A DNA stretch of 64,000 nucleotides from Haloterrigena alkaliphila (GCF_017352155.2 NZ_CP071462.1:2480001-2544000), one strand, 5' to 3'; positions 34,215 to 43,704 are shown, counted from the stretch's first letter. A program made the numbers and translations. The notes: generated by a model not told the origin, from the sequence alone.

Positions 34215-34922
34215 CTAACCACCTACGACCGAAGAATCGTCGCTGAAATCTCTATCCCCTCTACAACGCGCATAGCTGCTTCCTCTAACGGAAACCATCC
34301 ACACAAGGTACTTCCACGAGAACAACGAGCGCTTCTAGTGCAGACACGGCCCACCATTTGAACCGTGTAACGAGCGTGTTTTCATGTCACCATATGTCAA
34401 ACGTTTCAGATAGTTTCTCGAGAGTGAATCCGCGCTCAGCGAAACCCTCTATGGAGGGACCCTGCACTGAGAGATTCTCCACACGGTTTCCTGCTACCAG
34501 TGGGTGATCTAAATATTTCAGTTAGAAGATAGTATTTTGCGCAGTGGAATTAACTGCGATGCGTACTCGTGGAGCTGTCAAACCCGTCGCATAATGAGTA
34601 TAGAGTCCGCACGTCGTGACGTAGGGCCGAATTCCGAGACGAGAGTTGCTGGCGCGGCTACTGTTCTTGGCTCGGGAATGGTTATTATTTCTGGAGAAGG
34701 TTGCAGGATTTGAACTACGCCAGCGGCTCACTTCGCTCGCCGCTGTCTCCTTCAAATCCTTCGCGGTCCCGTTTCTGTCGCTCACGAGTTTGTTCGCGAT
34801 AGAAACATGGGCGCTGCAGGCTTGCTTTCGACCGACGAAAGCATCGACCTCTCACGGTTTCCACCGTATGAGGCGCATCCTGTAAAAGGTTCCTGATAGG
34901 TTCTGGATCGCCACCACGAACC
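34215..34922. other. 708-base intergenic region before integrase 1
   Basis: No gene is supported. The first 450 bases show nothing clear. From 34705 to 34760 there is an imperfect palindrome: AGGATTTGAA (34705-34714) pairs with TTCAAATCCT (34751-34760), with AGCGGC/GCCGCT (34722-34727, 34739-34744) inside. The downstream arm continues into TCGCGGTCCC, which resembles a tRNA T-arm and acceptor end, so it may be an attachment-site remnant for the integrase. Confidence 0.45.
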
Positions 34923-35933
34923 ATGAGTCTGGAACCAATCGAACCCGACACCGCGTTGGAACTCTACCTCGCGGACAAGGACAACGAACTCGCCGAAGCA
35001 TCGCTTGAAGCTCACGAGTACCGACTCGGCCACTTCGTCCGCTGGTGCGACCACCAGGACATCGAGAACCTCAACAATCTCAGCGGACGGCAGCTCCAGC
35101 GCTACCGCGTCTGGAGGCGAGATGAGGGCGACCTCTCGCCGGTCTCGGAGAAAACCCAGATGGATACGCTACGAGTGTTCATCCGGTGGCTCGAAACTGT
35201 TGATGGCGTTGAGCAGGATCTCAGCCAGAAGGTCCTTTCACCGGACATCACACCCGAGCAGAACTCTCGCGACGTGATGCTCGATACTGATCGCGCCGCT
35301 AAAGTTCTGGCCCACCTTGAGAAGTACCACTACGCGTCTATCGAGCACGTCACGATCGCGCTCATGTGGCATACGATGATGCGTGTTGGGGCGGTCCACG
35401 CTCTCGACCTGAAAGACTATCATCCCAGCGAGCAGTATGTCGAAGTTCGCCACCGTCCCGAAGCCGGGACACCAATCAAGAATCAAGGCGATGGCGAACG
35501 GCTGGTTGCCCTCTCCAACGACCTCTGCAAACTGCTCGACGACTGGATTGATAATCAGCGTCGCAACATGACTGACGATAACGACCGAAGTCCACTGTTG
35601 ACGACTGCTCAGGGGCGACCGTGCAAGACGACGCTCAGAGCATACGTCTACCGCTGGACGCAGCCCTGCCGATACGATGGGGAATGTCCGCATGATCGTG
35701 ATCCTGACGAATGTGAAGCTACTGATCGCGATCACCTCTCAAAATGCCCGTCATCGGTCAGTCCGCACGCGATTCGTCGTGGGAGCATTACACACAGTCT
35801 AAACAGCGATATGCCAGATAAAGTCGTGAGCGATCGAGCTAATGTAAGTCAGGAGGTCATCGATACGCACTATGACCGTAGAACTGAACGAGAACGGATG
35901 GAACAACGACGTGATTACTTAGACGATCTATAG
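34923..35933 (+). CDS. Tyrosine recombinase / integrase 1
   Basis: A 336-residue phage-type integrase. Residues 1-100 form a SAM-like core-binding domain; the catalytic domain shows the first Arg in HTMMRVGAVHAL, HxxR in SPHAIRRGS and the nucleophile Tyr in THYDRRTERER. A Cys-rich insert (C-x5-CPHDRDPDEC-x10-C) sits before the HxxR motif and may bind zinc. It is a paralogue of the recombinase at 39357. Likely integrates a plasmid or virus relic. Confidence 0.9.
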   Translation: MSLEPIEPDTALELYLADKDNELAEASLEAHEYRLGHFVRWCDHQDIENLNNLSGRQLQRYRVWRRDEGDLSPVSEKTQMDTLRVFIRWLETVDGVEQDLSQKVLSPDITPEQNSRDVMLDTDRAAKVLAHLEKYHYASIEHVTIALMWHTMMRVGAVHALDLKDYHPSEQYVEVRHRPEAGTPIKNQGDGERLVALSNDLCKLLDDWIDNQRRNMTDDNDRSPLLTTAQGRPCKTTLRAYVYRWTQPCRYDGECPHDRDPDECEATDRDHLSKCPSSVSPHAIRRGSITHSLNSDMPDKVVSDRANVSQEVIDTHYDRRTERERMEQRRDYLDDL

Positions 35934-36052
35934 AGAAGTTCTACGGTTATCGCACAGAACTACGACCGGTGCATAGAGAAAGCGTTCATTGGCCGGTCGT
36001 ACGAGACATAATAACTTATCTTACCTGGCTGGTTATATACAAGTCATATATT

Positions 36053-37600
36053 ATGTCCACTCAACTGACTGGGTTTCTCGACAGTTACGATATTCTCGGG
36101 AAAGCAGTCCCAGGGGTCGCTTGGTTCTTTGGACTTATCCTACTCCTGCCTGCTGAGCTATTTTCATTCGGCTCGACAGCATCTAGTGGGGGAGACGTAA
36201 CATTTTCGTTCAGCCGTATTGTCGGACTTCTTGCGGTTGCAATCATTGCAGGGTTGATATTTGGACAAGGAATCGATACTTTAGCTCGTCTCACAGAACA
36301 CATTGTCGCCTGGGTCCGACGTCAGATTGGTGCTGTCGCAGCAATTCTCATATTGGCAAAGGATCTTATAGTGAATTGGGCACTATACTTTGTTGAATCT
36401 AACCTCCCTTCTTTTGACGAGAGACAACAACAAGCGACACTTGCTGTCTTACTCGGCATTACTCTTGCTGCTATTATCACTGGAGTTCTACAAGCCCTCA
36501 TGATTCTTAGTGGTTTTTTCTCTCCTGAGAGAATTTTACTAGTTGCCTTTCTATTTGTTATCATTGCAGGAATCTCCGTATATATTACGTATAGATATGG
36601 GATAGAATCACGCATCGTAGAGGCACTCTCTGCTGATCTTGATGAGGAAGTTCCTGCATTCGTTCCACGAACTGTACTCAAACAAACGCAACAGAAGGTG
36701 ATCACACTGATTCGTATCTTAAATACTGGGCTCACATCTCATCGTGAACTATTTGAATCTTATCTCTATACTACAGGGAGCTACTATCTTACTCCAAGAG
36801 ATCCAGATGAGATAGGGTACAATCACCTTGAAGCAGTTGCTGAACCGTACTACAGTGTAGAATTTGACGAATTCGGTCCTGAGGCAGAAGATTCTTCATT
36901 CTCTGATCTGTATCCATTCTTCCGAAGTAAACTGGATTCTGAGGGGTTAACACGAGCAACAGGGTTTCAAGCCCGATATTCATTTTGTCGCAGCATGTGG
37001 TTAACCACTCTTGTCTTCTTTCTCGCTTTTGGGGGTGTCTATACCCGGGCTAATGAGATTGATACCTCCTCAGCCACTGATACTATCTTCTCGATTTTGC
37101 CTCTACAAGCTGTTAGCGAAGTATTGGCAATTGTCTTTATAATCACTCTCTCAGCTACCCTTTTTGGTCAATCCTTTGAAAGACTCTTTAATGGAGTTCC
37201 ACTTATCCTGACATGGGGTGCCGCTGTTGGAATTGGAATTCTCGCAATCAACTCACTTCTCGGCAAATGGTTGGCTGAATCACTCTTGATTCTATTCACG
37301 GTTTCTGTAGAGTACAGTGTCGGGTTCAGTCTCGATTTATTCACTCAGATAGGGGAATTCTGTACAGCGCTCTTTGGCTATGCTTCCCCGCCAGAGCCAC
37401 TCGTGATTGAAATATTCGGTGATTCATTACCAGGGATCATCTTTTTCATTGGTCTATCGGCAGTCGCCTTCTTCAGTGCGACCAGTTCCTACAAAGCAAA
37501 CTATGTTGAGTATCTTATTACCGACACTTGGGAAAGTCTCCGAGAAGATGACGGGACCACAGATGATGACGGGACCACAGATGATGACGGGACCACATAA
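36053..37600 (+). CDS. AT-rich multi-pass membrane protein with DDGTT tail repeats
   Basis: A 515-residue protein from ATG 36053 (an earlier in-frame codon at 35969 is less likely). It has two N-terminal hydrophobic helices, two more near residues 130-180, a soluble middle domain of about 170 residues, then four or more helices. It ends in three DDGTT units encoded by perfect 15-base tandem repeats (about 37549-37597). Base composition is far more AT-rich than the core chromosome, a sign of transfer. Family not recognised. Confidence 0.8.
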   Translation: MSTQLTGFLDSYDILGKAVPGVAWFFGLILLLPAELFSFGSTASSGGDVTFSFSRIVGLLAVAIIAGLIFGQGIDTLARLTEHIVAWVRRQIGAVAAILILAKDLIVNWALYFVESNLPSFDERQQQATLAVLLGITLAAIITGVLQALMILSGFFSPERILLVAFLFVIIAGISVYITYRYGIESRIVEALSADLDEEVPAFVPRTVLKQTQQKVITLIRILNTGLTSHRELFESYLYTTGSYYLTPRDPDEIGYNHLEAVAEPYYSVEFDEFGPEAEDSSFSDLYPFFRSKLDSEGLTRATGFQARYSFCRSMWLTTLVFFLAFGGVYTRANEIDTSSATDTIFSILPLQAVSEVLAIVFIITLSATLFGQSFERLFNGVPLILTWGAAVGIGILAINSLLGKWLAESLLILFTVSVEYSVGFSLDLFTQIGEFCTALFGYASPPEPLVIEIFGDSLPGIIFFIGLSAVAFFSATSSYKANYVEYLITDTWESLREDDGTTDDDGTTDDDGTT

Positions 37601-37604
37601 GACA

Positions 37605-37766
37605 ATGAGTACCCAGCTACTAGATCGACAACCCTCGATAAGATACTTTAGTGATCACAGTGGTATCCAAATCCATGAGCACATATGGACGAACCAGGGG
37701 CAGAAGACAACATGTTCGTGTGTCGAAAAGCTATTAGGGCATACTGGTGAACTTCGAAGTACCTGA
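37605..37766 (+). CDS. Possible small protein downstream of the membrane protein
   Basis: A 53-residue frame beginning MSTQLLDRQPSIRYFSDHSG, four bases after the membrane gene. Its first residues resemble those of the two flanking genes (MSTQ), which may mean translation coupling or chance. No known domain. Weak support. Confidence 0.35.
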   Translation: MSTQLLDRQPSIRYFSDHSGIQIHEHIWTNQGQKTTCSCVEKLLGHTGELRST

Positions 37767-37819
37767 AAGAGCGTGAGGACCTCGCTAGCAAAACATACGC
37801 TGATACTCAGACAACAAAA

Positions 37820-38350
37820 ATGAGTACGCAATCAAGTGGTGAAAGTGCTGCTTTAGAACGGTCAGTCAAAAACCCGAATAGCAATTGTGAATATGCAATT
37901 AAGACTCGACCCGCAGTGCAATATGTCCTCGCGAAATCTAGTGACAACTACGTCTCTGAGCGACGTGTTCAAGCAATTCTGTTCTCTGCCGAGGTCAATT
38001 GGCAGTCGAATAATGACTATTCACTTCTTGATGCAACCTTCGAAAAAATCCGGCGAGGAGTCTATTCCAAGGAAATTCGGAAAGCGTTCCAATCTTTAGG
38101 GCTCCGAAGTCGTCGTGCATATCATGACGGTTATCAGACGCGAAAATTCGATACCCGACCAGTCGATACTCCAGACCAGAATGAAGTCGATGGAAAGGAA
38201 GTGGAAGAAGCATTTGACATGCTCGACGCTGTATTAGATGATGTTAGGGATGTTCCAGAGGACGATATTATGGGCTGGTGCTTGAACTTAGAGGATGTGA
38301 GATCGCTCAACTCTGGTACGGTAATTACGCTTGACTCACTGTCTGCTTAG
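37820..38350 (+). CDS. Hypothetical protein, faint Panacea/DUF4065-like pattern
   Basis: A 176-residue protein. The segment ERRVQAILFSAEVNWQSNN followed by a helical FEKIRRGVYSKEIRKAF recalls antitoxin domains of the Panacea (SocA/DUF4065) type, but the match is weak. The acidic C-terminal half has no visible motif. It lies in the same orientation as the AT-rich membrane protein and could be its partner. Confidence 0.55.
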   Translation: MSTQSSGESAALERSVKNPNSNCEYAIKTRPAVQYVLAKSSDNYVSERRVQAILFSAEVNWQSNNDYSLLDATFEKIRRGVYSKEIRKAFQSLGLRSRRAYHDGYQTRKFDTRPVDTPDQNEVDGKEVEEAFDMLDAVLDDVRDVPEDDIMGWCLNLEDVRSLNSGTVITLDSLSA

Positions 38351-38482
38351 ACCTACGAACGTACTGCCACGAACAAGTCTCTAGGTCTCTCGGTCTGAAT
38401 TGAATGGGGTTTCTGAGGTTTAATCACAGGTCTTGGCTGTATTGAGTACCTAGGTGAAGCAGTCACAACAGAACTCGTTAGA

Positions 38483-38953
38483 TCAGCCTACTGCCTCGAT
38501 CGTCTCACTCTCGCTGATTCTCTCGTAGTAGAGCTGACCGTTCTCGAACGCAGTCACACGGTAGTAGCGATGTTTACGGTTGTTGTGGCTGCCTCCACTA
38601 ATCTTGATGATGTCTTCCTGTTTGAGGTCAGAGACATCCATGTGGTACTCGCCATCGATCTGCTGTTTGTCGAGCCAATCGCCATCGACGCCGTACTTGT
38701 CGTGCAGACCAGTGACACGAAGAATCCACGGCTTGACGGCCTTCAGGTTGGGATGGGCACTCAGCTCTCGCCAACTGACCCACTGATCGTTGACGAGATC
38801 GATAGTACGGCTATCGGCGAGATCAGCATCCTGCATTCGATTTTCGAGTTCAGTCTCGATTTCGTCGTGAATCGTTTCGAGCTGTTCATCTGATAGCTGT
38901 TCGATGTCGAGTTCGTCGACCCAGTTGTCACTGTGAGTGTCGTCAGCGGTCAT
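38483..38953 (-). CDS. Hypothetical protein at the end of the integrase 2 operon
   Basis: A 156-residue acidic protein with an N-terminal coiled-coil-like stretch (IEQLSDEQLETIHDEIETEL) and a beta-rich C-terminal half (IIKISGGSHNNRKHRYYRVT). It reads leftward after two other small genes downstream of integrase 2. No family recognised. Confidence 0.6.
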   Translation of the reverse strand: MTADDTHSDNWVDELDIEQLSDEQLETIHDEIETELENRMQDADLADSRTIDLVNDQWVSWRELSAHPNLKAVKPWILRVTGLHDKYGVDGDWLDKQQIDGEYHMDVSDLKQEDIIKISGGSHNNRKHRYYRVTAFENGQLYYERISESETIEAVG

Positions 38954-38979
38954 ATCTTGCTAAGGGTGATTTCGATGAG

Positions 38980-39354
38980 TTAGTTGGATTCCTGCTGAGC
39001 CTGCTTCACGTCCCTGTACTGGCTCAGGAGTTCTGGCTCCCGGTTGAGCAGTTCCTTGAATGTGTCGAGGCCACGCTTCTCGAGATAGCGGTGAACGGCG
39101 TCAGCAAACTCTATAGCGGTGTGAGCCTCTGCATCCGGATTGTGATCTCGAGCCTCAGAGTAGACCTGCCCAGGGACTACTAGCGGCTCGTTCCAGTCAT
39201 CTCGGAGCATCACCAGATGTGCTCGGAGGGCCGTATCGAATAACGTTTGATCCGACTCTCCGACTGGCTCTCCCAGGAGATCGGCTTCTAGACGGACGAG
39301 TTCAGCCATATCAGGGCCTGAACCGTCTTCTTCCGAAGGATACCCACGATCCAT
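38980..39354 (-). CDS. Hypothetical protein following integrase 2
   Basis: A 124-residue acidic helical protein starting two bases after the integrase stop; a later ATG at 39309 (MAELVRLEADLLG) is an alternative start. The tight spacing says it is co-transcribed. No known domain; perhaps an accessory of the element. Confidence 0.6.
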   Translation of the reverse strand: MDRGYPSEEDGSGPDMAELVRLEADLLGEPVGESDQTLFDTALRAHLVMLRDDWNEPLVVPGQVYSEARDHNPDAEAHTAIEFADAVHRYLEKRGLDTFKELLNREPELLSQYRDVKQAQQESN

Positions 39355-39356
39355 GG

Positions 39357-40532
39357 TTAGCTCAGATACCCTCCTCGGCTATCGCCGTAGACTTCTTCGT
39401 AAATTTCCTGACGCAGTTCGCGTCGATCGGTCTTGTCACGCTGATCATAGTGCTTTTTGATAACCTCTGGGCTGACGTCGCAGCGATCAGCCAGCATTTC
39501 GATCGGGATATTGTTCGACCTCTCAGCTGTCAGATAGCCCTTTCTGACGTTGTGAGTCGGTTGGGAAGACGGGCAGTTGGAGGCGCTGTCGATGGTTTGT
39601 GCATCTTCGCACTCGTCTGGGTCACGGTCGTGTGGACAGTCCTTGCCGATCTCGCACGGGCGAGTCCACTTGTAGATGTACTTGCTGATCGTCGACTTTG
39701 CCATCCGGCCGTGCGTGGTCGTGATCAAGGGTTCACGACCGTGGTCATCAGTTACTTCGATCCGGTTGTGTTCGATGTAATCATCGATCACCTCAGCGAC
39801 CTCTTCGGAGACATTCACTTCTCGCTCTCCCGCTTTCTTGTTCTTCAGAGTCGTTCCTCCTTTGGGTCGATGGTGGAATTCGATGAAGAGTTCGCTGCGA
39901 TCAGTGTGGACGTCCTCAAGGTCAAGTGAGTGGACGCCGCCTCGACGACAACCCAAGGCGCCGAGCAGAAGCCAGATAACGTGTTCGGCCGTAGCATACT
40001 CGTACTCTTCCAGATGCTGGATGATCTCATTCGCGCGGTCTTTCGACAGGTGTCCTTCCCGGACTTCGTCTTCGTAGCTGAGTTCGGGAGTCTGGACTTT
40101 GTTGGCCAAGCCTGTTTCGACTCCTTCGATGTCTTCGAGGAACCCAAGGAAGTTTCTCATCAGGTACATCTCGTCACGCATCGTCTTGGGACTGAGCGTC
40201 TTGTGTGACGATTTAGATCGTCGCCAGGCCCGGTATTCGCGCATTGTCCGACCGCTGAGGTTATTGAGGTTGTCGATACCTTCGAGATCGCAGAACTTGA
40301 CGAAGAAATCTAAACTTCGACGATAGTCCTGAACTGTCGATTCGACGAGATCCTCGCGGCGATCTTCCAAGTAGATTTCTGCTGCCTCCTCGGGAGTGAT
40401 CGGTTCAAGATCAGACTCTGTCGAGAGTCGCTCTTGGATTGCGTTTAATTCTGATCGAAGGCTGGCAAGGTCCTGTGACTCATCTTTAGTAGATGAATCA
40501 GAAGTCTCCTCAAGCGGGGAGTTAGCACTCAT
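39357..40532 (-). CDS. Tyrosine recombinase / integrase 2
   Basis: A 391-residue recombinase related to integrase 1: shared blocks include the GIDNLNNLSGR core and the Cys-rich CPHDRDPDEC insert. Catalytic residues visible are Arg in GALGCRRGGVHSL, HxxR in THNVRKGYLT and Tyr in KKHYDQRD. An extra acidic N-terminal arm of about 45 residues is present. It overlaps the upstream DNA-binding gene by four bases, so it is expressed with it. Confidence 0.9.
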   Translation of the reverse strand: MSANSPLEETSDSSTKDESQDLASLRSELNAIQERLSTESDLEPITPEEAAEIYLEDRREDLVESTVQDYRRSLDFFVKFCDLEGIDNLNNLSGRTMREYRAWRRSKSSHKTLSPKTMRDEMYLMRNFLGFLEDIEGVETGLANKVQTPELSYEDEVREGHLSKDRANEIIQHLEEYEYATAEHVIWLLLGALGCRRGGVHSLDLEDVHTDRSELFIEFHHRPKGGTTLKNKKAGEREVNVSEEVAEVIDDYIEHNRIEVTDDHGREPLITTTHGRMAKSTISKYIYKWTRPCEIGKDCPHDRDPDECEDAQTIDSASNCPSSQPTHNVRKGYLTAERSNNIPIEMLADRCDVSPEVIKKHYDQRDKTDRRELRQEIYEEVYGDSRGGYLS

Positions 40533-41143
40533 TCGTTATCCCCCGCCCAGATTTCTTGATTACTTTCTAACCAATCATCGAATGACTTCTTTACCTCATT
40601 TGGGTACTGGCTTAGAACCTCATCGGTGTTACGTGTTCTAACTAGTCTATTAAATAATATCTCTTCTTTGAGATACCATAGCGGGGGCTCACCAGGATCT
40701 TCGAAGGCATGACCCTCTGCCTTCAACTCTGATTTATATCGTCTGAGAGTCTGGGGATTCGCCCCTGCAACGTGCTTGATCGCCCTTTCGACGTGTTCTT
40801 CTTTTACTGACTCGCCATTAGTAGCCTGATCCTGAATCCGAGAGAAGATTTCTTCCAATTTCTGTATTGTCTCCGGTGGTCTATCGCTAGCAGGCGACGT
40901 CTGTGTGTGTACACTGCTTTCCTGATCGAGGAGGGCTTTCACCTCTTGAATTTCGTCAAGAAGAATATCGAGGTTCGCTTCGATTCTGGCTGCCTGGTCG
41001 TTGTCCATGTATTCCCGCAATGCATTTTCTGTTTCTTTACCGAGAGCGCCCCGACGATCACCACGGTGATCCTGTACAAACGAACGGAACCGCTTTGCAA
41101 CTGATTCGTCAATTCGCACGTTAAATTGATCTCGATCGCTCAT
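40529..41143 (-). CDS. DNA-binding-like coiled-coil protein upstream of integrase 2
   Basis: A 204-residue protein. The N-terminus FNVRIDESVAKRFRSFVQDH resembles a ribbon-helix-helix motif; the middle (IEANLDILLDEIQEVKALLD) is a coiled coil; the C-terminal half has a helical bundle with NPQTLRRYKSELKAEG. It may be a regulator or recombination factor for integrase 2, with which it is coupled by an ATGA overlap. Confidence 0.65.
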   Translation of the reverse strand: MSDRDQFNVRIDESVAKRFRSFVQDHRGDRRGALGKETENALREYMDNDQAARIEANLDILLDEIQEVKALLDQESSVHTQTSPASDRPPETIQKLEEIFSRIQDQATNGESVKEEHVERAIKHVAGANPQTLRRYKSELKAEGHAFEDPGEPPLWYLKEEILFNRLVRTRNTDEVLSQYPNEVKKSFDDWLESNQEIWAGDNE

Positions 41144-41442
41144 TCGTGATCACCCTGGAAGCTGCCAGAAATCGACTCCGATTCAACCAGAGACTGTTCG
41201 TTATCACGATGATAGCAACAAAGCGTTCTAGAACTAGTTCGAAACCGTCGCTGTCCTCTAAATAGCTGAGAACAAGTTGAGACATCTCCCATCGTTGCAG
41301 AACAACCGAGTATAGATACACACGACTTCGGCGTTGCTATCACGGAACCTGGCTGTTCGAAGGTGGTTGTATTGCTCTCAGTCAGAATATCGCGTTTGAT
41401 CGTTCGATACGCCTCTATCGAAGTCTGAATCGCTTCAGTCAT
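41140..41442 (-). CDS. Possible small Cys-containing protein, first in the integrase 2 operon
   Basis: A 100-residue frame from ATG 41442 (MTEAIQTSIEAYRTIKRDIL) whose stop overlaps the next start by four bases. The second half (LFRGQRRFRTSSRTLCCYHR) has little protein character. It might be real because of the overlap, or chance. No family seen. Confidence 0.35.
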   Translation of the reverse strand: MTEAIQTSIEAYRTIKRDILTESNTTTFEQPGSVIATPKSCVSILGCSATMGDVSTCSQLFRGQRRFRTSSRTLCCYHRDNEQSLVESESISGSFQGDHE

Positions 41443-41501
41443 CTTTATCTCGGAAGTCCGGTTTCCCGACCGGATCAGCGATAATCGGAACACCGCTGCC
41501 G

Positions 41502-41551
41502 CCCGGGGCGCGACGCTTCCGCCCCCTCACTTGGGGGCGTCGCGCCCCGGG
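41502..41551. other. Long GC-rich hairpin
   Basis: Arms CCCGGGGCGCGACGC (41502-41516) and GCGTCGCGCCCCGGG (41537-41551) are perfectly complementary over 15 bases, with a 20-base loop that itself holds CCCCC and GGGGG. It lies between the helicase stop and the next leftward gene. It could be a terminator for the helicase message, a replication or nick site, or a recombination target. Confidence 0.6.
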
Positions 41552-41685
41552 TATCAGAAGTAGAAACTACGGAACTCGATCTGTAGTTGAAGACGCCGCC
41601 TCTCCTCCTCCATTATAGTAATAGTGGAAGTCCCAATCTAATAGTTCTAGAATTGGCTACTTCTGAAGAGTTAGCACACAACTCA

Positions 41686-43704
41686 CTAAACGGCGTCGGA
41701 CGACAGGATCCAACTGTAGTCGTCCTTAGCGAGAACGACCTCTCCACCAATCTTCGATACGAACTCGTCTCCATCCCACTGGAATAAGTCTGCCCCACCG
41801 CGACCCGCATTCTCACGCACGGTGATAAGATTACGATCGTGAAGTCTTCTTAGAGTCTCCCGAACGTGCTCTTCACTAATTTCTCCTATGTCATCTCGGC
41901 TCTTGAGTAGTTCGACGAGAGTATTCACAGTCTGTTGGGAGAGTGGTTTACGGGAATCAGTGTGGCTGGCGTGAATGAGTGTCTCCACGATTGCGGTCTG
42001 CTTTTTGTCTGTCTGTATCTCGATTTCGGTAGTAGGGGAAAACCAAGCGGGGACAGCCTTCGTGTTCACGTAAATCGTCGAACCACCGTCATTTATCACT
42101 GATTTGTGTCGCCCGAACCGGAGAACCGCCTGAATGACCTGGTGATGAGTGAAATATCGAAAAACCTCCTCGCCGATGCCTTCGAACGACTTCTCTATTC
42201 CTGACCCTTCTGACGACGTCGGCTGGCCGCAGAGGCCGCTCCACAGTTCGACAATATCGTCTCCTGGATACGGTGTCCCGGAAACAACCCCTAGCCTCTC
42301 TTTCTCGAACTCATTCGAGCTACGAACTGTTGCGTAGTTCTTTGCAACTGGGCTGAGGTCGGTTTCACTGTGTCCATTCTTTACATACTTCTCGATTAGT
42401 CCTCTCCTTTCGTACTCCTTCAGTGCCTTTTTTGTAGAAATGAGTGTGAAACGGCCCTGTTCAAGGGCCTGTACTGTTCTGAATCTCTGTTCATCTCGGT
42501 TACTGATTCGTCCACCTGCGTAGTGGTGCATTCCATCCCCGATCTGAACAAGGGTCATATTGAGAGCCGAATCGAGGTACGTAGCCAAATCTTCCCGTGG
42601 AATGATCGTTTCGTGCTGGAACTCCTCGTCAGCACCGAAAACGAGATTCCACAACTCGAGAGAGGGAAGGGCATCTAATCCGATAACCTGTGCCGCCCCC
42701 TCCAGGAGTGGTGGTTTCAGAACGTACATTTCTCCAGTGTTCCGATCACGGATGCATTTCCAGTTTCTTCGCACACCAGTTTCAATCCATTCGTCGTAGA
42801 GCTCCTGATTGTCGGTTGGAGGGGCACGTTCTATACCTGGACTGAGTTTCTCCATACAGAGGATACTGAGTGTCAGAAAGGGCGCGATAAGGTTGGCTGC
42901 ATCATGGCGGTACGTAGTCACGTCCAGAAAATCGAAATCACGTGCAGCACGTTGGCTTGCCCCGTTTTCTTTGAACCAGTCCAATGCCTCCTGTCTCACC
43001 TCGCTGTCGTGACGTTTCACAATGAGGTCGGTTAGGTCATTTAGTTCAGCTGGGAAATCTTCATCTTCTTCAGCAATCCGTTCAAGGAAGTGTCGTACGA
43101 TGTCGCCGGGGTGGTTAGGACTTCTCTTCGTTTCTGGAGATGGGTAACGTTCCAGAAATGGATCGGGATTGAATTCGTCGAGTATGACAACACGACCTTT
43201 TACGTAACTTGGCCGCTGGCTGTGCTTATGATGCCCTACTAGCAGGTCGATCTCGGATAGCTCGCGGTCAATTTTCCGAAGCCGCTGGATGTATTCACAC
43301 CGGCCCTGACCATCGTTACAGGGAGTATCTGCTACACTTGATGGGAGCGAGTGAACTTTTCTTCCCGAGTATCCCTTGTTGTACAACTGTGCCACAGAGC
43401 CCTCATCGCCCGCATTCTCACCTCTAAAGGTAGGGCAATGACGATGAGGACTGGGAATAACCTCATATCTGAGATCGAGATCATCGCACAACTGTTTCGC
43501 CTCTTCGTACAAGTCCGTGCGACCTGCAAGATATGTGACTGGCTTATCAGACGAAACAGCGGCTTCGATCGCAGAAGTCGTTTTACCGCTATTAGGAGGG
43601 GCTTCGATTAGAACGGGTTTTGCTTTGTCGTAAGCATCATCAACCAGTTTCTTTGTCGCTTTTCGAACCTTGTTGATGCTTTTCTGCTCTTGTGTAGATA
43701 ACAT
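41686..43704 (-). CDS. SF2-helicase-like ATPase of a plasmid or provirus
   Basis: A 672-residue protein. Walker A is IEAPPNSGKTTS (33-44) and the Walker B-like box is VVILDEFNPD. A cysteine-containing region (HRHCPTF, DTPCNDGQGRCEY) lies before it. The C-terminal 100 residues form a winged-helix-like unit (SEEHVRETLRRLHDRNLI). Such DEFN-box proteins occur in haloarchaeal mobile elements and may act in replication, but the exact role is not known. A single gene, between the hairpin at 41502 and the leader at 44007. Confidence 0.75.
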   Translation of the reverse strand: MLSTQEQKSINKVRKATKKLVDDAYDKAKPVLIEAPPNSGKTTSAIEAAVSSDKPVTYLAGRTDLYEEAKQLCDDLDLRYEVIPSPHRHCPTFRGENAGDEGSVAQLYNKGYSGRKVHSLPSSVADTPCNDGQGRCEYIQRLRKIDRELSEIDLLVGHHKHSQRPSYVKGRVVILDEFNPDPFLERYPSPETKRSPNHPGDIVRHFLERIAEEDEDFPAELNDLTDLIVKRHDSEVRQEALDWFKENGASQRAARDFDFLDVTTYRHDAANLIAPFLTLSILCMEKLSPGIERAPPTDNQELYDEWIETGVRRNWKCIRDRNTGEMYVLKPPLLEGAAQVIGLDALPSLELWNLVFGADEEFQHETIIPREDLATYLDSALNMTLVQIGDGMHHYAGGRISNRDEQRFRTVQALEQGRFTLISTKKALKEYERRGLIEKYVKNGHSETDLSPVAKNYATVRSSNEFEKERLGVVSGTPYPGDDIVELWSGLCGQPTSSEGSGIEKSFEGIGEEVFRYFTHHQVIQAVLRFGRHKSVINDGGSTIYVNTKAVPAWFSPTTEIEIQTDKKQTAIVETLIHASHTDSRKPLSQQTVNTLVELLKSRDDIGEISEEHVRETLRRLHDRNLITVRENAGRGGADLFQWDGDEFVSKIGGEVVLAKDDYSWILSSDAV

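Noticed and set aside
34700-34775. tRNA gene
   Set aside because: Only a T-arm and acceptor-like stretch is visible; no D-arm, anticodon stem or full acceptor stem can be built.
34522-34785. Leftward small ORFs in the gap before integrase 1
   Set aside because: They translate the palindrome and have no ribosome binding site or TATA-like box in position.
39219-39929. 236-codon rightward ORF opposite integrase 2
   Set aside because: Integrase 2 motifs are complete on the other strand; no motif in this frame.
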